Origin: Porodaedalea pini
Taxonomy: Eukaryota > Basidiomycota > Agaricomycetes > Hymenochaetales > Hymenochaetaceae
DNA length: 64,000 nt
NCBI GenBank assembly: GCA_002794775.1
Contig: NBAY01000074.1
Span: 62,001 to 126,000, forward strand
Direction of reading: 5' to 3'
Part shown: positions 21,475-34,990 of the stretch, piece by piece
How positions within the stretch are numbered: the stretch's first letter is position 1
Layout of the letters: each line of letters begins with the position of its first letter
Notes under the pieces: model-generated
Database searches by the model: none
What the model was told of the DNA's origin: nothing
The model's input: the letters and a program-made list of their open reading frames with translations, nothing else
Position numbers and translations under genes: made by a program

Positions 21475-22550
21475 CTGCCCTTTTCAGAAGTATTGTCACA
21501 CGTGATTTCACTGATTTTCGTGCCACAAGAGCCTCAAAACACAAACATTTTCATATCTCAACCAAAAGTTGACCTTTTTGTGTCCTCTAAAATGCTAAAT
21601 TCATTTTTTTATCTCATCTTTCATATTTCAACAAGAGTGATAAGAAATAGTCAAAATTGGAGTCCAAAACAGTGAAAATGCTGTTTTTGAACCCATTTCC
21701 CTTGTTCATTTTTTCCTGCACTCAGATTTCACTGTACAGTGCTCCAGACCAGCCCAGAATTCTAGTATTAGTCTATTATGAATTTACAGACTGATTTTGA
21801 AATGTATTGTGAGGTAGATGTGCTGAATTGGTGCATGCCTAAAACACACAAATCCCCTCTGTTTCTGCAAGCCCCCCAGCCCCCAGGAAAAATTCTTCTC
21901 AGCTAAGTTCATGCATGTAAATTCATTCAAAGTGTATTGGAACAGATTTGAGCAGCATCCATGGATACAGGCTTGCTTCATGAATCAGGGATATGTTCAC
22001 AAGAATAGTGCATACAGTCAGAATCTGGTACTCAATTCAGCTCACTGGTTGATGCTAGAGCCCTGGATGCTGCTCAAATCTGTTCCAATACACTTTGAAT
22101 GAATTTACATGCATGAAATTAGCTGAGAAGAATTTTTCCTGGGGGCTGGGGGGCTTGCAGAAACAGAGGGGATTTGTGTGTTTTAGGCATGCACCAATTC
22201 AGCACATCTACCTCACAATACATTTCAAAATCAGTCTGTAAATTCATAATAGACTAATACTAGAATTCTGGGCTGGTCTGGAGCACTGTACAGTGAAATC
22301 TGAGTGCAGGAAAAAATGAACAAGGGAAATGGGTTCAAAAACAGCATTTTCACTGTTTTGGACTCCAATTTTGACTATTTCTTATCACTCTTGTTGAAAT
22401 ATGAAGATGAGATAAAAAAATGAATTTAGCATTTTAGAGGACACAAAAAAGGTCAACTTTTGGTTGAGATATGAAAATGTTTGTGTTTTGAGGCTCTTGT
22501 GGTATGAAAATCAGTGAAATCACGTGTGACAATACTTCTGAAAAGGGCAG
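21475..22550. mobile_element. 1.08 kb foldback (palindromic) element, TA-flanked
   Basis: Left arm 21475-21964 and right arm 22062-22550 are almost exact inverse complements, about 490 bp each, around a spacer of about 97 bp. The ends are CTGCCCTTTTCAGAAGTATT and its inverse, and TA is present on both sides (21473-21474 and 22551-22552). TA duplication fits Tc1/mariner mobilisation. No coding potential was recognised in the arms. Confidence 0.82.
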
Positions 22551-22552
22551 TA

Positions 22553-23689
22553 AGCACTCAAAAAAATTTACTTGCTCATCCAAATCTGAATCTGTAAACA
22601 TATCCAAGTTTAGATGAATGTTTTTGTCAAAATAAGTCAAACAATGTTGACCAGCCCTGTTTCAACACCTCACCCTCACTATATGCAAAAATCATACCCC
22701 TTTCCTCTCATCCGTAATTTTTTTTTCTCCACCTGTAAATTAGGTTCACATGTATGGCAATCCTGTGCATAAGTTTGGTGTCATTCTGTGCACTATTCAT
22801 GGTGTAATGGGGATGTTTCTGTTCTTCAGACACCTGCTCTCACCCAGGTTTGGACAGTCCATTTCATACAGCTCTGCCAATTTGACAGGTAAAAATACAG
22901 AACTTCTTGCATTACATAGACAATCCTATCTACTACAGCCTGGGTTATTTGGGGGCCCCTACACCTTGATTCAACACTGTAGTGGTAATTTATTTTTGAC
23001 CTGCACGCCATAGCACCATGCACTGTCTGCACATCTGAAGTATAGAAGTTGGGAACAATGTGTTGCTTCATAACTACTACTCCATCTCAAGAAGAGATGG
23101 CCACAGATATCTCACCAGCATACCAGGTGAGTGTATCTGCCATGCAGGACCACTAGTAGATACACAAGTGTATGTTCATGCAAACAGACTCAAAGACATC
23201 CTTTCAGATCCAGAACAGCAACAGCTGGCAGTCTCTTCTTGGTCAAGAGCAAGGCATAACCATTGTCACCCACAGTCTAGACAGAAGAGCAGATGGTTTC
23301 ACTGAAGAGAGGTTGGCATGCTACAATGGTCAGCAGTATATGCAGATTGGGGGTTGGCACATGAACACATTCACCACGAAAACACCCTTCTCTCCTACCA
23401 CATGATGATGTGGCAAGGCCCTCTTGAATGATGCATGATCCATTCTCTTCAAGCTGCACCAATCCGATGAGTTCACCATGGACCATCTTTCTGCATTGAC
23501 AGATGTCAATTGTTGAACAATCTATCAGATCATAAAAGACTGGGAGGCTACTGAGGGTGTCGAGAGAGATAGAAAGAGGACTGGCTGGCCAAGGCTGTTG
23601 GACTATCTGGATATACAGGTGAGGTGTAGTGTGCCAGTGCTGATGGACATTGCTCATCAGGATTCCATTTGCCACCAGTATCTCCTCAG
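22553..23689. other. Decayed sequence upstream of the mariner remnant
   Basis: CpG-poor sequence with short frames on both strands and no convincing motif. It may include the degenerate N-terminal part of the Tc1/mariner transposase. Confidence 0.35.
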
Positions 23690-24560
23690 TTCAGTTGATC
23701 AATGCAGGGACCTATTCCTTGATGAGCTGAGACAGAAGCTTGGTGCATCTTCTGGTAAATACGTTTTGGACTCTACAATATGGAGGATGTTGGGATGGGC
23801 TGAATTCACTATGAAAAGGGTATGGTCTTTTGTTTTCAACTAGTCAAGCCCAAATCCAACCTGGTTGAAGATTTCAAAGAAGGCATGCGAATGCAGCGAG
23901 ACTGCATGAATACAATATTGTCTCAAAATCAGCAAGAAATATGAAGCTGAACAGCTCGTGTTCATTGATGAAAGCACTTGTGACTATTGCACTTTCTTGA
24001 GAAAAAAGGCATGAGCTTTATATGGGCATTGAGCCAGCTGCAACTAGTTTTTTGCCAGGGGAAAGAGGTATGATAGTCCCGTCATACCTCAGGGTGTCAT
24101 ATGTCAAACCTCCTCCAGGTATTCAATCCTTCCAGCAATCTCTCTTGACAGAATGCTTGACTGCATCATCTTGGAAGGCTCATTCAATACAGAATCCTTT
24201 ACTGCTTTCATTGCACGTCTCCTCAATCATATGAAACCTTTTCCAGGACTGAACTCAGTCATTGTCATGGACAACTGTGCTATCCACAAGTCAAATGAAA
24301 TTTTTGAGTTGATTGAATCCAGGTGCAGTGCTTTTTCCTCCCATGCATTGCTCCAGCACTGATGCATTCTGTAATTGCATGTCTAGTGGCATGAAGCTTG
24401 AATTCCTTCCTGCATACTCTCCAGATTTCAATCCAATCAAATTGGCCTTCTCGCTACTCAAAACTTGACTTCGATGACTTGCTCTGCCAGAAGAAGGAGG
24501 AGATGTTGTGGTGTATGCATGGCTTTACAGAGAGATTATGTCAATTAGTGCAAAATGACT
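23690..24560 (+). pseudogene. Tc1/mariner (DDE_3-type) transposase remnant
   Basis: Fragments in several frames line up as one transposase. The first is a DNA-binding part with DLFLDELRQKLGASSGKYVLDS and IWRMLGW near 23710-23810. VFIDEST near 23960 carries the first catalytic Asp. VIVMDNCAIHKS near 24260 carries the second, and LPAYSPDFNPI near 24410-24440 the third. Frameshifts and stops separate them, so it is inactive. Its own terminal repeats were not identified. It may be the autonomous relative of the foldback element, but that is not shown. Confidence 0.75.
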
Positions 24561-24815
24561 GTCGAGCCTTCTACCAACACTGTGGGTATGTCTGCTAGCC
24601 CTGGTGTGTAGCTACTCTCAATTCTCAAGTGAAATCCTCTGATGACGTGCTCAGATGAATTGGCTAGGACTGCTAGAGATATGTAGATTTATAAATAAGC
24701 TCTAAATTATCATTTGTTCACTTTTCGATCACTATTATGAGTGGATTATATAAGATGAAGGAAATGTTTGCATAAAGAACAAAGGCAAAGTCATGAAACC
24801 AAGGAGAGGAATAAT

Positions 24816-25520
24816 TTACCATTGAGCCTGCTGAGGCACAGCAGCTGCAGGCAGCAGGTCCACAGGTGCCACAGCAGTGTCAACTTCAAGATTTGTGAAA
24901 TCAGTTGTCACCATATGGAGCAGTGTTTGTAGGTCCCTCCTGTGGCTCAGGAACTTTGTTGTGGCCTCACACACCACACATTTCCAAAGATGTTTCATAG
25001 TTTCATCTGGTGGGGAGCTTGAGTGCACATATGAATTCCCGTCCTTGTGAAGCTCCCAGTCATCTACCAAGATTGCATAGAACTGTTGCTTTTGTGCAAG
25101 CATAGCACAAGCAAACATAGCATCATTAATTTTTCCTTCCAACTCCTCCAAAGTTCTCTCAATTTGCATTGCAGCATGCTGTACGTAGCGAAGCCAGTCC
25201 TACCCAATGGCACAGACTTTTGCAATCAAGCATTTCAGCTTGAAAGCTCGTGGGTTAACACCACAGAGTACATAGACACTGTCGAGCTCAAGAAAGTTGT
25301 CACAGATGGTCTTAGTGACTACTGCAAATCTGTCTTGTTTGCCCTGAAGTTGTCTCGCCCATTCACGCAGCATTACCACATAGTCCAGCAGGGTGGCAAG
25401 CCAGATGTCAAGTTCATCTGAGTCAAATTCCCTATATTCTCTCTGCATCTTGACCTCTAGTTTACTAGTCCACAACTTGGTGATCTTAATGCCATAGGCT
25501 ATTTTTTTCCAGAATGTCAT
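24816..25520 (-). pseudogene. Unknown protein, frame broken by one TAG
   Basis: Two stretches, 25520-25203 and 25169-24816, are in the same frame and are separated by a single TAG near 25200. Together they give about 230 residues containing LDIWLATLLDYVVMLREWARQLQGKQ, a possible helical region ERTLEELEGKINDAMFACAMLAQ and a C-x2-C pair (WKCVVCEAT). I do not recognise a family. The upstream part ends close to the left LTR of gypsy element A, so the gene's start may have been removed by that insertion. Confidence 0.4.
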
Positions 25521-25557
25521 CTACCCCAGTGTGTCAAGCTGGCAATATGCATTGAGT

Positions 25558-25985
25558 TGTTAGGTGGGAGTCTGGGAGACAACTCAGACTGGGCAGGCCT
25601 CGGCTGACTGTCGTCTGGGATGTGCTATACTTGAGCAGGGACTTGGGACACACTATACTCAGGCTAGGTCATCACAGAGGTAAGAGGATTAATACAAGTC
25701 TAAACTAATACAAGGGAGATGAGTCTCACCTAGGTCGTCACGGAGGTAAGAGGAAAAGCAGAACAAGGAGTTCATGTGATCTCTGGTCTCTCTTATAGTG
25801 ATGACCATGAGATTATATTATCTAAGCTTACATAAATGATCAGAATGGAATAAATGAAGGTCAGGTGTCAAGGAGTATGGAAAATGGTTGGAAAGATGAT
25901 TAAATATAATGGAAAAGGGGCGATTACAATAAAGGAAATGGTAAAAAGGAAAATAACAGAAAAGGGGAAAGTTTGAGTCCTAACA
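25558..25985 (-). repeat. Element A 3' LTR
   Basis: Begins TGTTAGGTGGGAG and ends GTCCTAACA on the plus strand; 428 bp; TG..CA type. Confidence 0.88.
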
Positions 25986-26059
25986 TTGCCTCCTCCTCAA
26001 GGTTGGGCGTCCCAACCAACCATGATCATGGTCATCAGGCTTGGTGTGGACAAAGAGCG

Positions 26060-29000
26060 GGCGTAGGCATTGTTAAGGAATTTTGAGTTTACAAGAGGCA
26101 CTGGAGTGTTTTTGATAGAACTCTACAATCGCCTCCCTTGCATTCTTGCCAAAGTCCTTCTCAGGCTGCCAAGTCAGTTCATTGTAGCCAACTCACTTGA
26201 TGAGGTACTGTAGCTTTCCTCAGTGTAGGTGTGAGTCTAGAACCTCCTCGATCTCATACTCCTCCTTGTTGTCTACGATGTCAGGGTGGTGGTGGCAGTT
26301 GCTTCTGGCTTTCAAAATACGGCTCAACGGTGGGTTTCAGCAGTGCCTCATTGAAGACAGGGTGAACCTTTTTCCATCATTTTGAGAGTTTGAGCTTGTA
26401 TGCGCTCACTCCTATTTTGTCAATGATGTCAAAAGGACCGTACCACTTGTTAGCAAGCTTCTTTGTTGGCGAATCTGTGCTGATGTTTTGCCCATCAAGG
26501 AAGACCTTGTCTCTAGCCTTGTACTCTACTGAAGCCCCTGCCATCTGGTCATGGTAGCGCTTCATGTCCTTCACTGTCTTGACCAGATTGTCCTTCATAA
26601 CGTGATGAGTCTCCTTGATGTGCTTCGTGAATTCTTCCGCTGACATGTTAGCAGATGAGGTTCACATTGTGTCAAAGTTTAGAGGATGATGTCCTGTATT
26701 TGCATAGAAGGGGGACATCTTTGTCACCGAGTGTTTGTGGTTGTTGTATGCAAACTCTGCAAGGGGGAGCCAGTCCTTCCAGTCCGATTGCCGATGGTTA
26801 ACGAAGAGCCAAAGGTACTGTTCAAGCTCTTGGTTAACTTGTTCTGTTTGACCGTCTGTCTGCAGATAGTACACCATTGACGGGTTGCCCTCAATGTGCA
26901 GGAGTTTGTACAGCTCCTTCATCATCAATGCATCAAACTGTGTGCCTTGGTCATAGATGATCTTCTTTGATAGACCATGCAGGTGGAAAATGTGGTCTCA
27001 GTACAATTGAGCCATGCCTTCTGCTGACAGTTTCATTGTCGTTGGGATTGCGTGCATCTGCTTCGAGAACCTGTCCATGAAGACGCAGATCGCATTATGT
27101 CCCTTCGAGCCTGGGAGCTCTCCAATGAGATCAACTGTGACAATTTCCCAAGGTCCTTCAGGAACCATGTTCAGATGGAGCAGCCTTGACCTTGATGTCC
27201 TCAGAGCTTTCGTTCACTGACAGCAATCACATCCTCAAATGTACGCTCGAACGTTGGAGAACATTGACGCCCAACAGAAGTCCTAATGGACTAGCTCCAC
27301 CGTCTTTGATGCTCCCAGATGTCCTGCCAGGACCGAGTCGTGGCACTCCCACAATACAGCCTCTTTCACCATTGATGGCACATATACCTTGCCCCTCATC
27401 TGCCACAATCTGTCGACTTCCATCACACCTGTCAGTCTCTCCAACTCATCCTGTGCCCTCTGTGCTTCACCCACTCATTCCACCACCTCATCATGTGATG
27501 TCTTCACCATCCCACAATTCAACCACTTCTCCTTGATGAACACGATACTGTCATTGTCATCCTTGCCCTCATTGTAGCCCACCTTGTGCAACAGCAGGTC
27601 TGCCTTGCCCATTGTCTTCCCCAGCTTGTGCTCAAGGTGGAAGTCGAATTCTTCAAGTTCTGTCCACCAGTGAGCTTGACAATAGCTCAGCTTCTGTGCT
27701 GACCTGAAGTATGTGAGGTTGGCATGGTCAGACCAGATCTCAATTTTGTGATGGGCGCTGAGGAGGTATTGTTGCTATTCCTTGAGCGCCAAAATGATCA
27801 CGAGCATCTCTTTGTTGTAGATCTCATAGTTTTGTTCAGCAGGCAGTAGTGCTTCCGACCGGTAGGCAATCACCCTCCACTTGCCTTCCTGCTTCTGTAA
27901 CAACATGCCTCTGAGTGCAAAGTTTGATGAGTCTACCTCTATGTGGAAAGGGCCCTCATCGTTGGCGATCACCAGGACTGGAGGTGAGCTGAGACGACGC
28001 TTCAGCTCCTCAAACACTTCCTGCTGTTCAGTCTCCCATACCCAGCCCTTCTTTCCTGTCAGCAACATTAGCAGTTGGACCACCTTGCTGTAGTCCTTGA
28101 TAAAATGCCTTAGCCAGTTGCCCATGCCAAGGAACTTTTGAAGTTCCTTCAGGTTACGTGGAGCGGGCCAGCTAGCAATCACTTCTGTCTTTGCTGGGTC
28201 AGCCTTAAGCTCACCATTGCCGATGATATGGCCAAGATATTTAACTACCTTGACGTCAAACTCGCATTTCTCCAGTTTCAGATACAGGCCGTTTTCTCAA
28301 AGGATCTGAAGTATGCATCTCAATGTCTCGATGTGCTCCTCGATGGTTTCCAAGAGGATCAGGATGTCGTCAAGGTAAATGATGATTAGGCTTGCATAGA
28401 TCAGGTCATTGAAGATGTGATTGACGAATGCCTGGAACATTGCCGGCACGTTGCAAAGACCAAAAAATATCACTGTCGGTTCAAAGAGACCCATGTTTGT
28501 GCAGAATGCTGCCTTCCATTTGTCACCTTCATGGATCTGGATATTGTAGTATCCCCAGCAAAGGTCAAGTTTGGTGATGAACTTCGCCTTCTTGACCTTG
28601 TCAACAAGTTCGTCAATGAGGGGGAGAGGGTACTTATTCTTGATTGTGCCCTCATTGAGCTTCTGGTAATCCTGGATTGGGCATAGGGACTTGTCAGCCT
28701 TCTTGATGAAGAAGAAAGGCAACACCATCAGTGAGATCGACTTTTGAATATGGCCAGACTTCAAGTTCTCATTGATGAATTCCTTTAACGACTGTTGTTC
28801 TGTCGGTGTCAGTGGATAGATCTTACAGTCGCTAGGCTTGAAGTCAGGCTTTAGGTTGATGATGTGGTCCCAGGGGTGATGTTCAGGCAACTTCTCAAAC
28901 CCCTTCTCTGAGAGGACGTCGGTATAGTCATTGAGATATGTGGGCCAGGGTGCCTTGTCCATTTACACTTCTCTCACCCTCCTCATCTCTTCCACAACCT

Positions 29001-29258
29001 TTTTCTCGATCACACATTCCTCTGGACAGCAGGTGAATTCAATCGAACCTGTCTTCCAGTTGACTTCTGGGTTGTGACATTGAAGCCAGTCATAGCTCAA
29101 GAATATGTTTGATGATGCCAAAGATGTTACCACAAGGACGATTCTCTCCTTGTGATGTCCGATCATTAGCTCAACATCGACATATTCCTTGATCAAGCCA
29201 GCCTTGTTGTGTGTGCTGTCAGCATTGAGCATTGCGAGGGGCCTGGTATAGCACTTGG
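26060..29258 (-). pseudogene. Element A pol: RT, RNase H, integrase, chromodomain remnants
   Basis: Reading right to left, the pieces are part of the protease and its following linker (29258-28963) and reverse transcriptase with IYLDDILIL (28962-28297). RNase H follows, with the IEVDSSNF and EQNYEIYNKEML regions (28182-27775), then the integrase and its tail (26928-26377). The chromodomain region near 26100-26330 is degraded. Many CGA arginine codons have become TGA. The frame matches element B piece by piece. The right end stops where element C is inserted. Confidence 0.82.
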
Positions 29259-29899
29259 TGTAAGCCTGCCAGAGCGTTCTTACCATGTCTGACATGACAC
29301 CGACTGTCTGGACATTGTGTCATGACCCTGAGTACCAAGTCTACCCCAGGACCAGACTGAGTCTGAGCCAGAGTGCCAAGTCTCACGATCATACCAAGTC
29401 TGAGCACAAGTGCCAAGTCTTGTGGATGTGCTGAGTCTGAGCCAGAAGATCAAGTCTGAGCACATGGACCGAGTCTGAGCTCAAAACTTGGTGGCAGCAT
29501 AGCCTCTGGACCTTCGGAGCAGGGCACATTACATTCTATTCATATCCTTTTCATATTCCCTTCACTCCCCAACCTGTCCGAAGCTAATGCGAACTCGTCC
29601 AATGCATGTACGCATTCACACCGAGTCAAGCAATCCTTTGGCATGCAAATGCCGATTTACATATTCCAAGAGTAATTCTCAACGGATTCCTTTCGGACTG
29701 GTACTGTATAGTTCATATTATATAATCCTCTCTATTTGAACCCTTTCCGACACCTTTGTTGCCTCAGTCTATCTGACAGCAACAAAGGTGAGTAGACAAT
29801 TTTCCTGTATGTATTTCTAGTCTATCTGACAGCAACAAAGATTGTTTTGTCCTGTCTGTCTTGTGGGCTCAAGTGTTGGCACTACCTAGGTGCCTTCCA
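29259..29899 (+). repeat. Element C 5' LTR
   Basis: Starts TGTAAGCC and ends GGTGCCTTCCA. It contains TTATATAATCC (TATA) near 29717, a 10-bp inverted repeat CCTTTGTTGC/GCAACAAAGG (29753-29762 and 29779-29788) and a repeated TCTATCTGACAGCAACAAAG. Between the two repeats, a GTGAGT...TTCTAG segment looks like a small intron. Confidence 0.9.
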
Positions 29900-30135
29900 C
29901 TTTTTTTTTGACGTTTGCAAAGCATATCTTTGCCCCTGCACGTCCCTGCACCCCACGTCAGGATCTGACGAGTTTCCAGCTGAGCGTGCACCCGCCGGCC
30001 CTGTTAGATGTTCCCGACCACTGTCTGGACGTCCGATCAAGTCTGATTGACTTCAATCCCAAAATAGTGCCAGTCACCTGACTTCGACTTCCCGCACAAC
30101 AGGCCTTTTCGGCGATCCCAAGTGAAGTACCTCCA

Positions 30136-31480
30136 GTGCCGGATCAGTTTATTTTTGGTACCCCATCACTTCCACCCGACTCTGGATCAGAAGATTCTGT
30201 GTCTGACCTTGAGATGACTCCAAATGCATCAGAGTCTGAACCTGACCACCCACAAACTCAGAAGATGGCACCACCGACTTCGCAGCCTGCGACCATCAAA
30301 TGGGCCAGACTAACAAAGATCCCGCTCCTGACACCTGGAGACCCTGAGCCTCGGACACTGACTGAGTGGTTTGGATGGGTCCAGGCATATCAGGCCACGA
30401 AGGGGTTGAGGGATGATCAGGTGGTAGCAGCAGTCATTGGGGGTATCATGGACCCTGATTCTCAGAATGAATCATGTCAGACTACGCCCAGGTGAGCGCA
30501 CTCACACTCAGGGAGTTCATGGCCGAGTTTATGCAGGAGGCACTTCCGGTGGACTGGGTGGCATTGGAGTGGCAGAGGCTCCTTGCATCCAGACAAGGTG
30601 CCCAACCCTTCTGAGACTGGCAGCATGAGGTGATCACACAAAACTTGGTCCTCCCAAGTGGGACACAGTTGTCAGAGGACTGGCCTCAGGAGTTTCTGGA
30701 GGCCAATATGCATCCAGACCTACAGGAAATGCTCCGAGTCCAACCCCCAAACCTGACTGAGCCTCACTCAGTCCTCCAGGCCAAGTATCAAGCTGAGGAA
30801 CGGCAGATCCAAGTGGCAAATCTTGTAGGAGCAGCTGCGGCCCATGTGGCCACACCTCTGGGCCAGTGGACAAACATCGTAGCACCGACTGCCCCTCTGA
30901 CCGAAGCACAGGTAACCCAACTCTGAATGAGGGAGTGGCTCGGACATGTAAAGACACTGGATGAACACTGTGTCTGGACTGAGGACCACCTCCGACTTGC
31001 CAGCAAAGCGGCTGTCCGATCAGATAGAGTCAAGTGTCGGGCCGACTGTGAATGCAAGCCCATACCAACAACCCAGAAGTCCGGACACTTGGCAGGTGGT
31101 GCAGGCAACATCTCCAAACACTCCAATGCTGGAGCCAATTCAAAGTACACCCCTCAACTCATGAATGAAGAGCAGAACCTACTTCGGCAGTATAATAGGT
31201 GTTACAAGTGTCATCACTTCCAAGCAGGCCATACAGTGAACACCTGCCTGAATGGATTGGTGTTGAGCAAGGACTACAAGCCCTTGACTGAGAGCATGGC
31301 CAAGGCAGTGGCGCCGAGTCTTTCCAGAGTTGTGAAGGAGGCAACACATGTAAAGGCAGAACTGGTAGCTGCATTCGGGCAGGAGCAACATGCCAACTCT
31401 GAGGGTGAGACATCAGACTCAGAGCCAGAACAGTATGTGCCCTTTAACCAGCCCCACCTGAATCCTGAGTGCCTTGTGTC
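30136..31480 (+). pseudogene. Element C gag remnant
   Basis: Frame pieces run from about 30136 through the zinc knuckle CYKCHHFQAGHTVNTC (C-x2-C-x6-H-x4-C) near 31200. Stops, several of them TGA, interrupt the frame. Capsid-like residues include LTEWFGWVQAYQATKGL. The protein would form the particle core. Confidence 0.72.
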
Positions 31481-34400
31481 AGCTCAGGACTGGACCTCCC
31501 CAATCCTCATCCGACCACTCATTGACTCGGGCTGCATTACAGTGCTGATTAGCCCTGAGTTTGCAGACAGACTCGGGCTATGACACTGGCATCTCTCTAA
31601 CCCGGAGTCTGCTACACTGGCCCTGAACCAAAAGGGTGCAGCACTGATAGAGTTGACGGAGTGGGTCTGAGTCAGGGTGATGTCGAAGGATTGGGGTTGG
31701 GAGTCAAAATCTGTCCACGCTAAAGTTGCGCCGAACCTATGTACTGAGTTGATACTTGGAATGACATTCCTCATTGCCAATCACCTTGTGCATGATGCAG
31801 CTGCCTGAACCCTCATTGCAAAGAAGTCTGGAGTGGATCTCATGCATCTGAAGGACCGGCAGAAACCCAAGAAGAAGCCAAAAACGTCGGGGCGACCAAA
31901 GTCAGACTGAACGCATGCAACTCAGAATCTTGGAAGGACCCTTTGGATGGCCTCCAGCAAGCTTCCAACAGCTGGCCTGGTGTACCATCCCCTCCCAATA
32001 TACCATGTTCCCACTCTGAAGAATGGAAACCAGACTGGAAGGGCACTGGAGGTTAAGGCAGCATTGGTAATGCAAGCAATCCGAGACCAAATCATGATAT
32101 TGGTGTTCAGTGACAAGCTGGCTGAGCTGGATGCCCAGGCAAAGCAGAAGTATGCTGACCAATTTCCGGAAGAGCTGCCGCATCTCCGAGACCTTCCCGA
32201 CAATGTCTTCCATCACATTAAGCTCAAGGATGCTGATAAGACATTGTCTGGCTGAACGTATTCAACTCCAAAGAAATATCAGGAGGCCTGGAGAGTGCTC
32301 ATTCAACAACATGAGGAGGCAGGTCAGATCCGATGCTCAGACAGTCCCTACGCATCCCCGCATTTCTCATTCCCAAGTCAGACCTGACTGTGCTGCCCTG
32401 GTGGGTGAATGACTTCCAGGAGTTAAATGAAAACACGGTCTGAGATTGGATGCCCCTCCCAAGGGTGGAGGAAATCCTGAATGACTGTGCCTGAGGGAAG
32501 GTGTTTGGGAAGATTGATATGACCAACTCGTTCTTCCAGACGCGTATGCATCCGATGATGTACTGTATACTGTGGTCAACACCCCTTTTGGACTATATGA
32601 GTGGTTAGTGATGCCAATGGGGGCCTGTAATGATCTGGCAACACACCAGCACTGGATGTACATGGCCCTGCAACATCTCATCAGAAAGATCTGCCATGTA
32701 TACCTAGATGACATTATCATCTGGTCAGAGTCGGTGGAGGAACACACTCAGAACGTGTACCTAGTAATGCTGGTGCTCCAAGTGGCTGGACTATTCTGCT
32801 CCCCAAAGAAGACTACCCTGTACTGCTCTGAGGTTACCTTTCTCAGACATGTTATCTCAGAGCAGGGCATTGAGGCTGATCCTTTGAAAGTAGCCTGGAT
32901 TCTAGCCTGGCCAACACCACACCAAACAAGGGATGTCCGAGCATTCTTAGGCCTGGTCCAGTACATTGCACAGTTCCTTCTGAAGCTGGCTGAGTATACC
33001 TTGGTACTGACACCGCTCACCAAGAAGGAATACAACTGACGCTTTCTGGAGTGGACCGCTGAGCATCAGAACACATTCGACGCAATCAAGGAGATTGTGA
33101 CCAGTTGAGAGTGTCTAACAATGGTGGACCATGACTCAGGGGAGACCATCTTTGTGACCACGGATGCCTCAGAATGTTGGACAGGGGTGGTGTTGAGTGT
33201 TGGGGAGTCATGGAAGACAGCCCGACCAGTTGCATTTGAGTCAGCACAGTATAATGCAGCTGAGAAGAACTATCTGGTGCATGAGAAGGAGCTGCTGGCA
33301 ATTGTTCAGGCACTAAAGAAGTGGCAGGTGTACCTTCTTGGAGTGCCCTTCAAGGTGATCACGGATCACCAAACCTTGACCTACTTCAAGCAGCAGAAGG
33401 ACCTCTCATGCCGGCAAGCCTGCTGGTCCGAGTTTCTGTCACAATATGACTTTGAGATTGAGTATGTGAAAGGGGAAGAAAACTCGGTGGCAGACACAAT
33501 GTCTTGGTACCCAGAAGAGTCAGACGACTCACCCATGGCCACAGTGGTAGGTTTGGCATGCATGCCAAATGTGTCTGAGGTGCCGATTGTGGCAGCAGTG
33601 CTAACAATTGCAACCGACCGGAGCTGCTGGAGAAGATCCAGGAGGGATATGCAGAGGATGAATTCTGCCAGAAACTGAAGGAAAACATTCAGAGTATTGA
33701 GGGGGCTCAGGAGGAGGATGAATTGCTGTTTGTGGGTACACGAATGGTCATCCCAAGGAAGGGGACATTTGGGAGACACTGTACTGGCTGGCACACAATG
33801 AACTCAGTCACTTTGGCCCAGACAAGAGCTACGCAGCACTCCGGAGCTCCTACTACTGGCCAAACATGCAGAAGGACTTAGAGTCAGCCTATGTTCCAAG
33901 CTGTTCAGACTGCCAGCAAAACAAGAGTCTGACAACAAAACCGGCCAGACTGCTACATCCGCTCCCGATACCAGACAAGCGTTTTGACAGTGTAGCACTT
34001 GATTTCATTGGCCCCTTGCCTGAGGATGGTGGGTACAATGGCATTGTGACTATGACCGACAGGCTCAGGGCTGCCGATGTTCAGATTCTGCCCATCCAGA
34101 TGGATATCACAGTGGAACAGTTTGTGGCCATGTTTTTTGACAACTCGTACTGTGAAAATAAACTCCCACTGGAAATCATTTCGGACCAAGACAAGCTCTT
34201 TGTATCCCGATTCTGGAAGGCTCTCCACACCCTCACCAGAGTCAAGGTGAAGATGTCAATGGCGTACCACCCAGAGACCGATGGAGTGAGTGAACGGACC
34301 AATAAGACAGTCAACCAGATACTGTGGTACTATGTGGATCAGAATCAAAACCAGTGGGTGCGTGCATTGCCCCGGGTCCGATTCTGCATCATGAACACGG

Positions 34401-34990
34401 TCAATGCATCTACGGGCTTCACCCTATTCCAACTTCGGCAGAGCTACTCACCCTGCATGATCCCACTGATTGTGCCAGAACGGGAAGCAGAGTTACAGGA
34501 GGAAGGGCTGGAGGTGATCCAGGCCATGGAGTTGATGCAGCAGCTTCAACAGGATGTGTCCAAGGCTAAGGACACTCTTCTGGCATCCAAGACTCGGCAG
34601 GCCCACCATGCAAACCACCAGCGTGCTCCAGATGACATTTTTAAAATCAGAGACCAGGTAATGCTCTCAACTCAGAAACAGCGCTGAGACTACAAGGCAG
34701 CTAGACAGGACTGAGTGTCAAAATTCATGCCAAGATATGATGGGCTGTACTTCATCATCACAGCACACCCTGAGAAGTTGGAGTACACCTTAGAGCTGCC
34801 AGATTCCAGCCAGGTGTTCCCCGGATTCCATGCCAGCCAACTCCAATGATTTGTACCAAACAATGATGACCAGTTCCTGGCTCAGAGATTAGAATGCCCA
34901 GACCCAGTAGAGCCAGAGCAGAATGTGTATGAGGTGGAGTCCATTGTGGATGAGTGAAAGTGGGGCCGTGGCACACAGCTGCTTGTCTGA
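31480..34990 (+). pseudogene. Element C pol: protease, RT, RNase H, integrase, chromodomain
   Basis: Protease core LIDSGCITVLISP is near 31520. Reverse transcriptase has CHVYLDDIIIWSE near 32695. RNase H has FVTTDASECWTGVVLS (33150) and FEIEYVKGEENSVADTMSW. Integrase has SDCQQNKSL and LDFIGPLPEDGGYNGIVTM (33910-34060). A chromodomain-like tail has VYEVESIVDE and WKGYGDQGIEW (34925-35025). Two TGA codons in the tail fall where chromodomain arginines are expected (VDE-stop-KW and LLV-stop-WKG). Inactive. Confidence 0.82.

Noticed and set aside
23277..23675. Minus-strand frame of 132 codons
   Set aside because: Antisense to the decayed mariner transposase region and without motifs.
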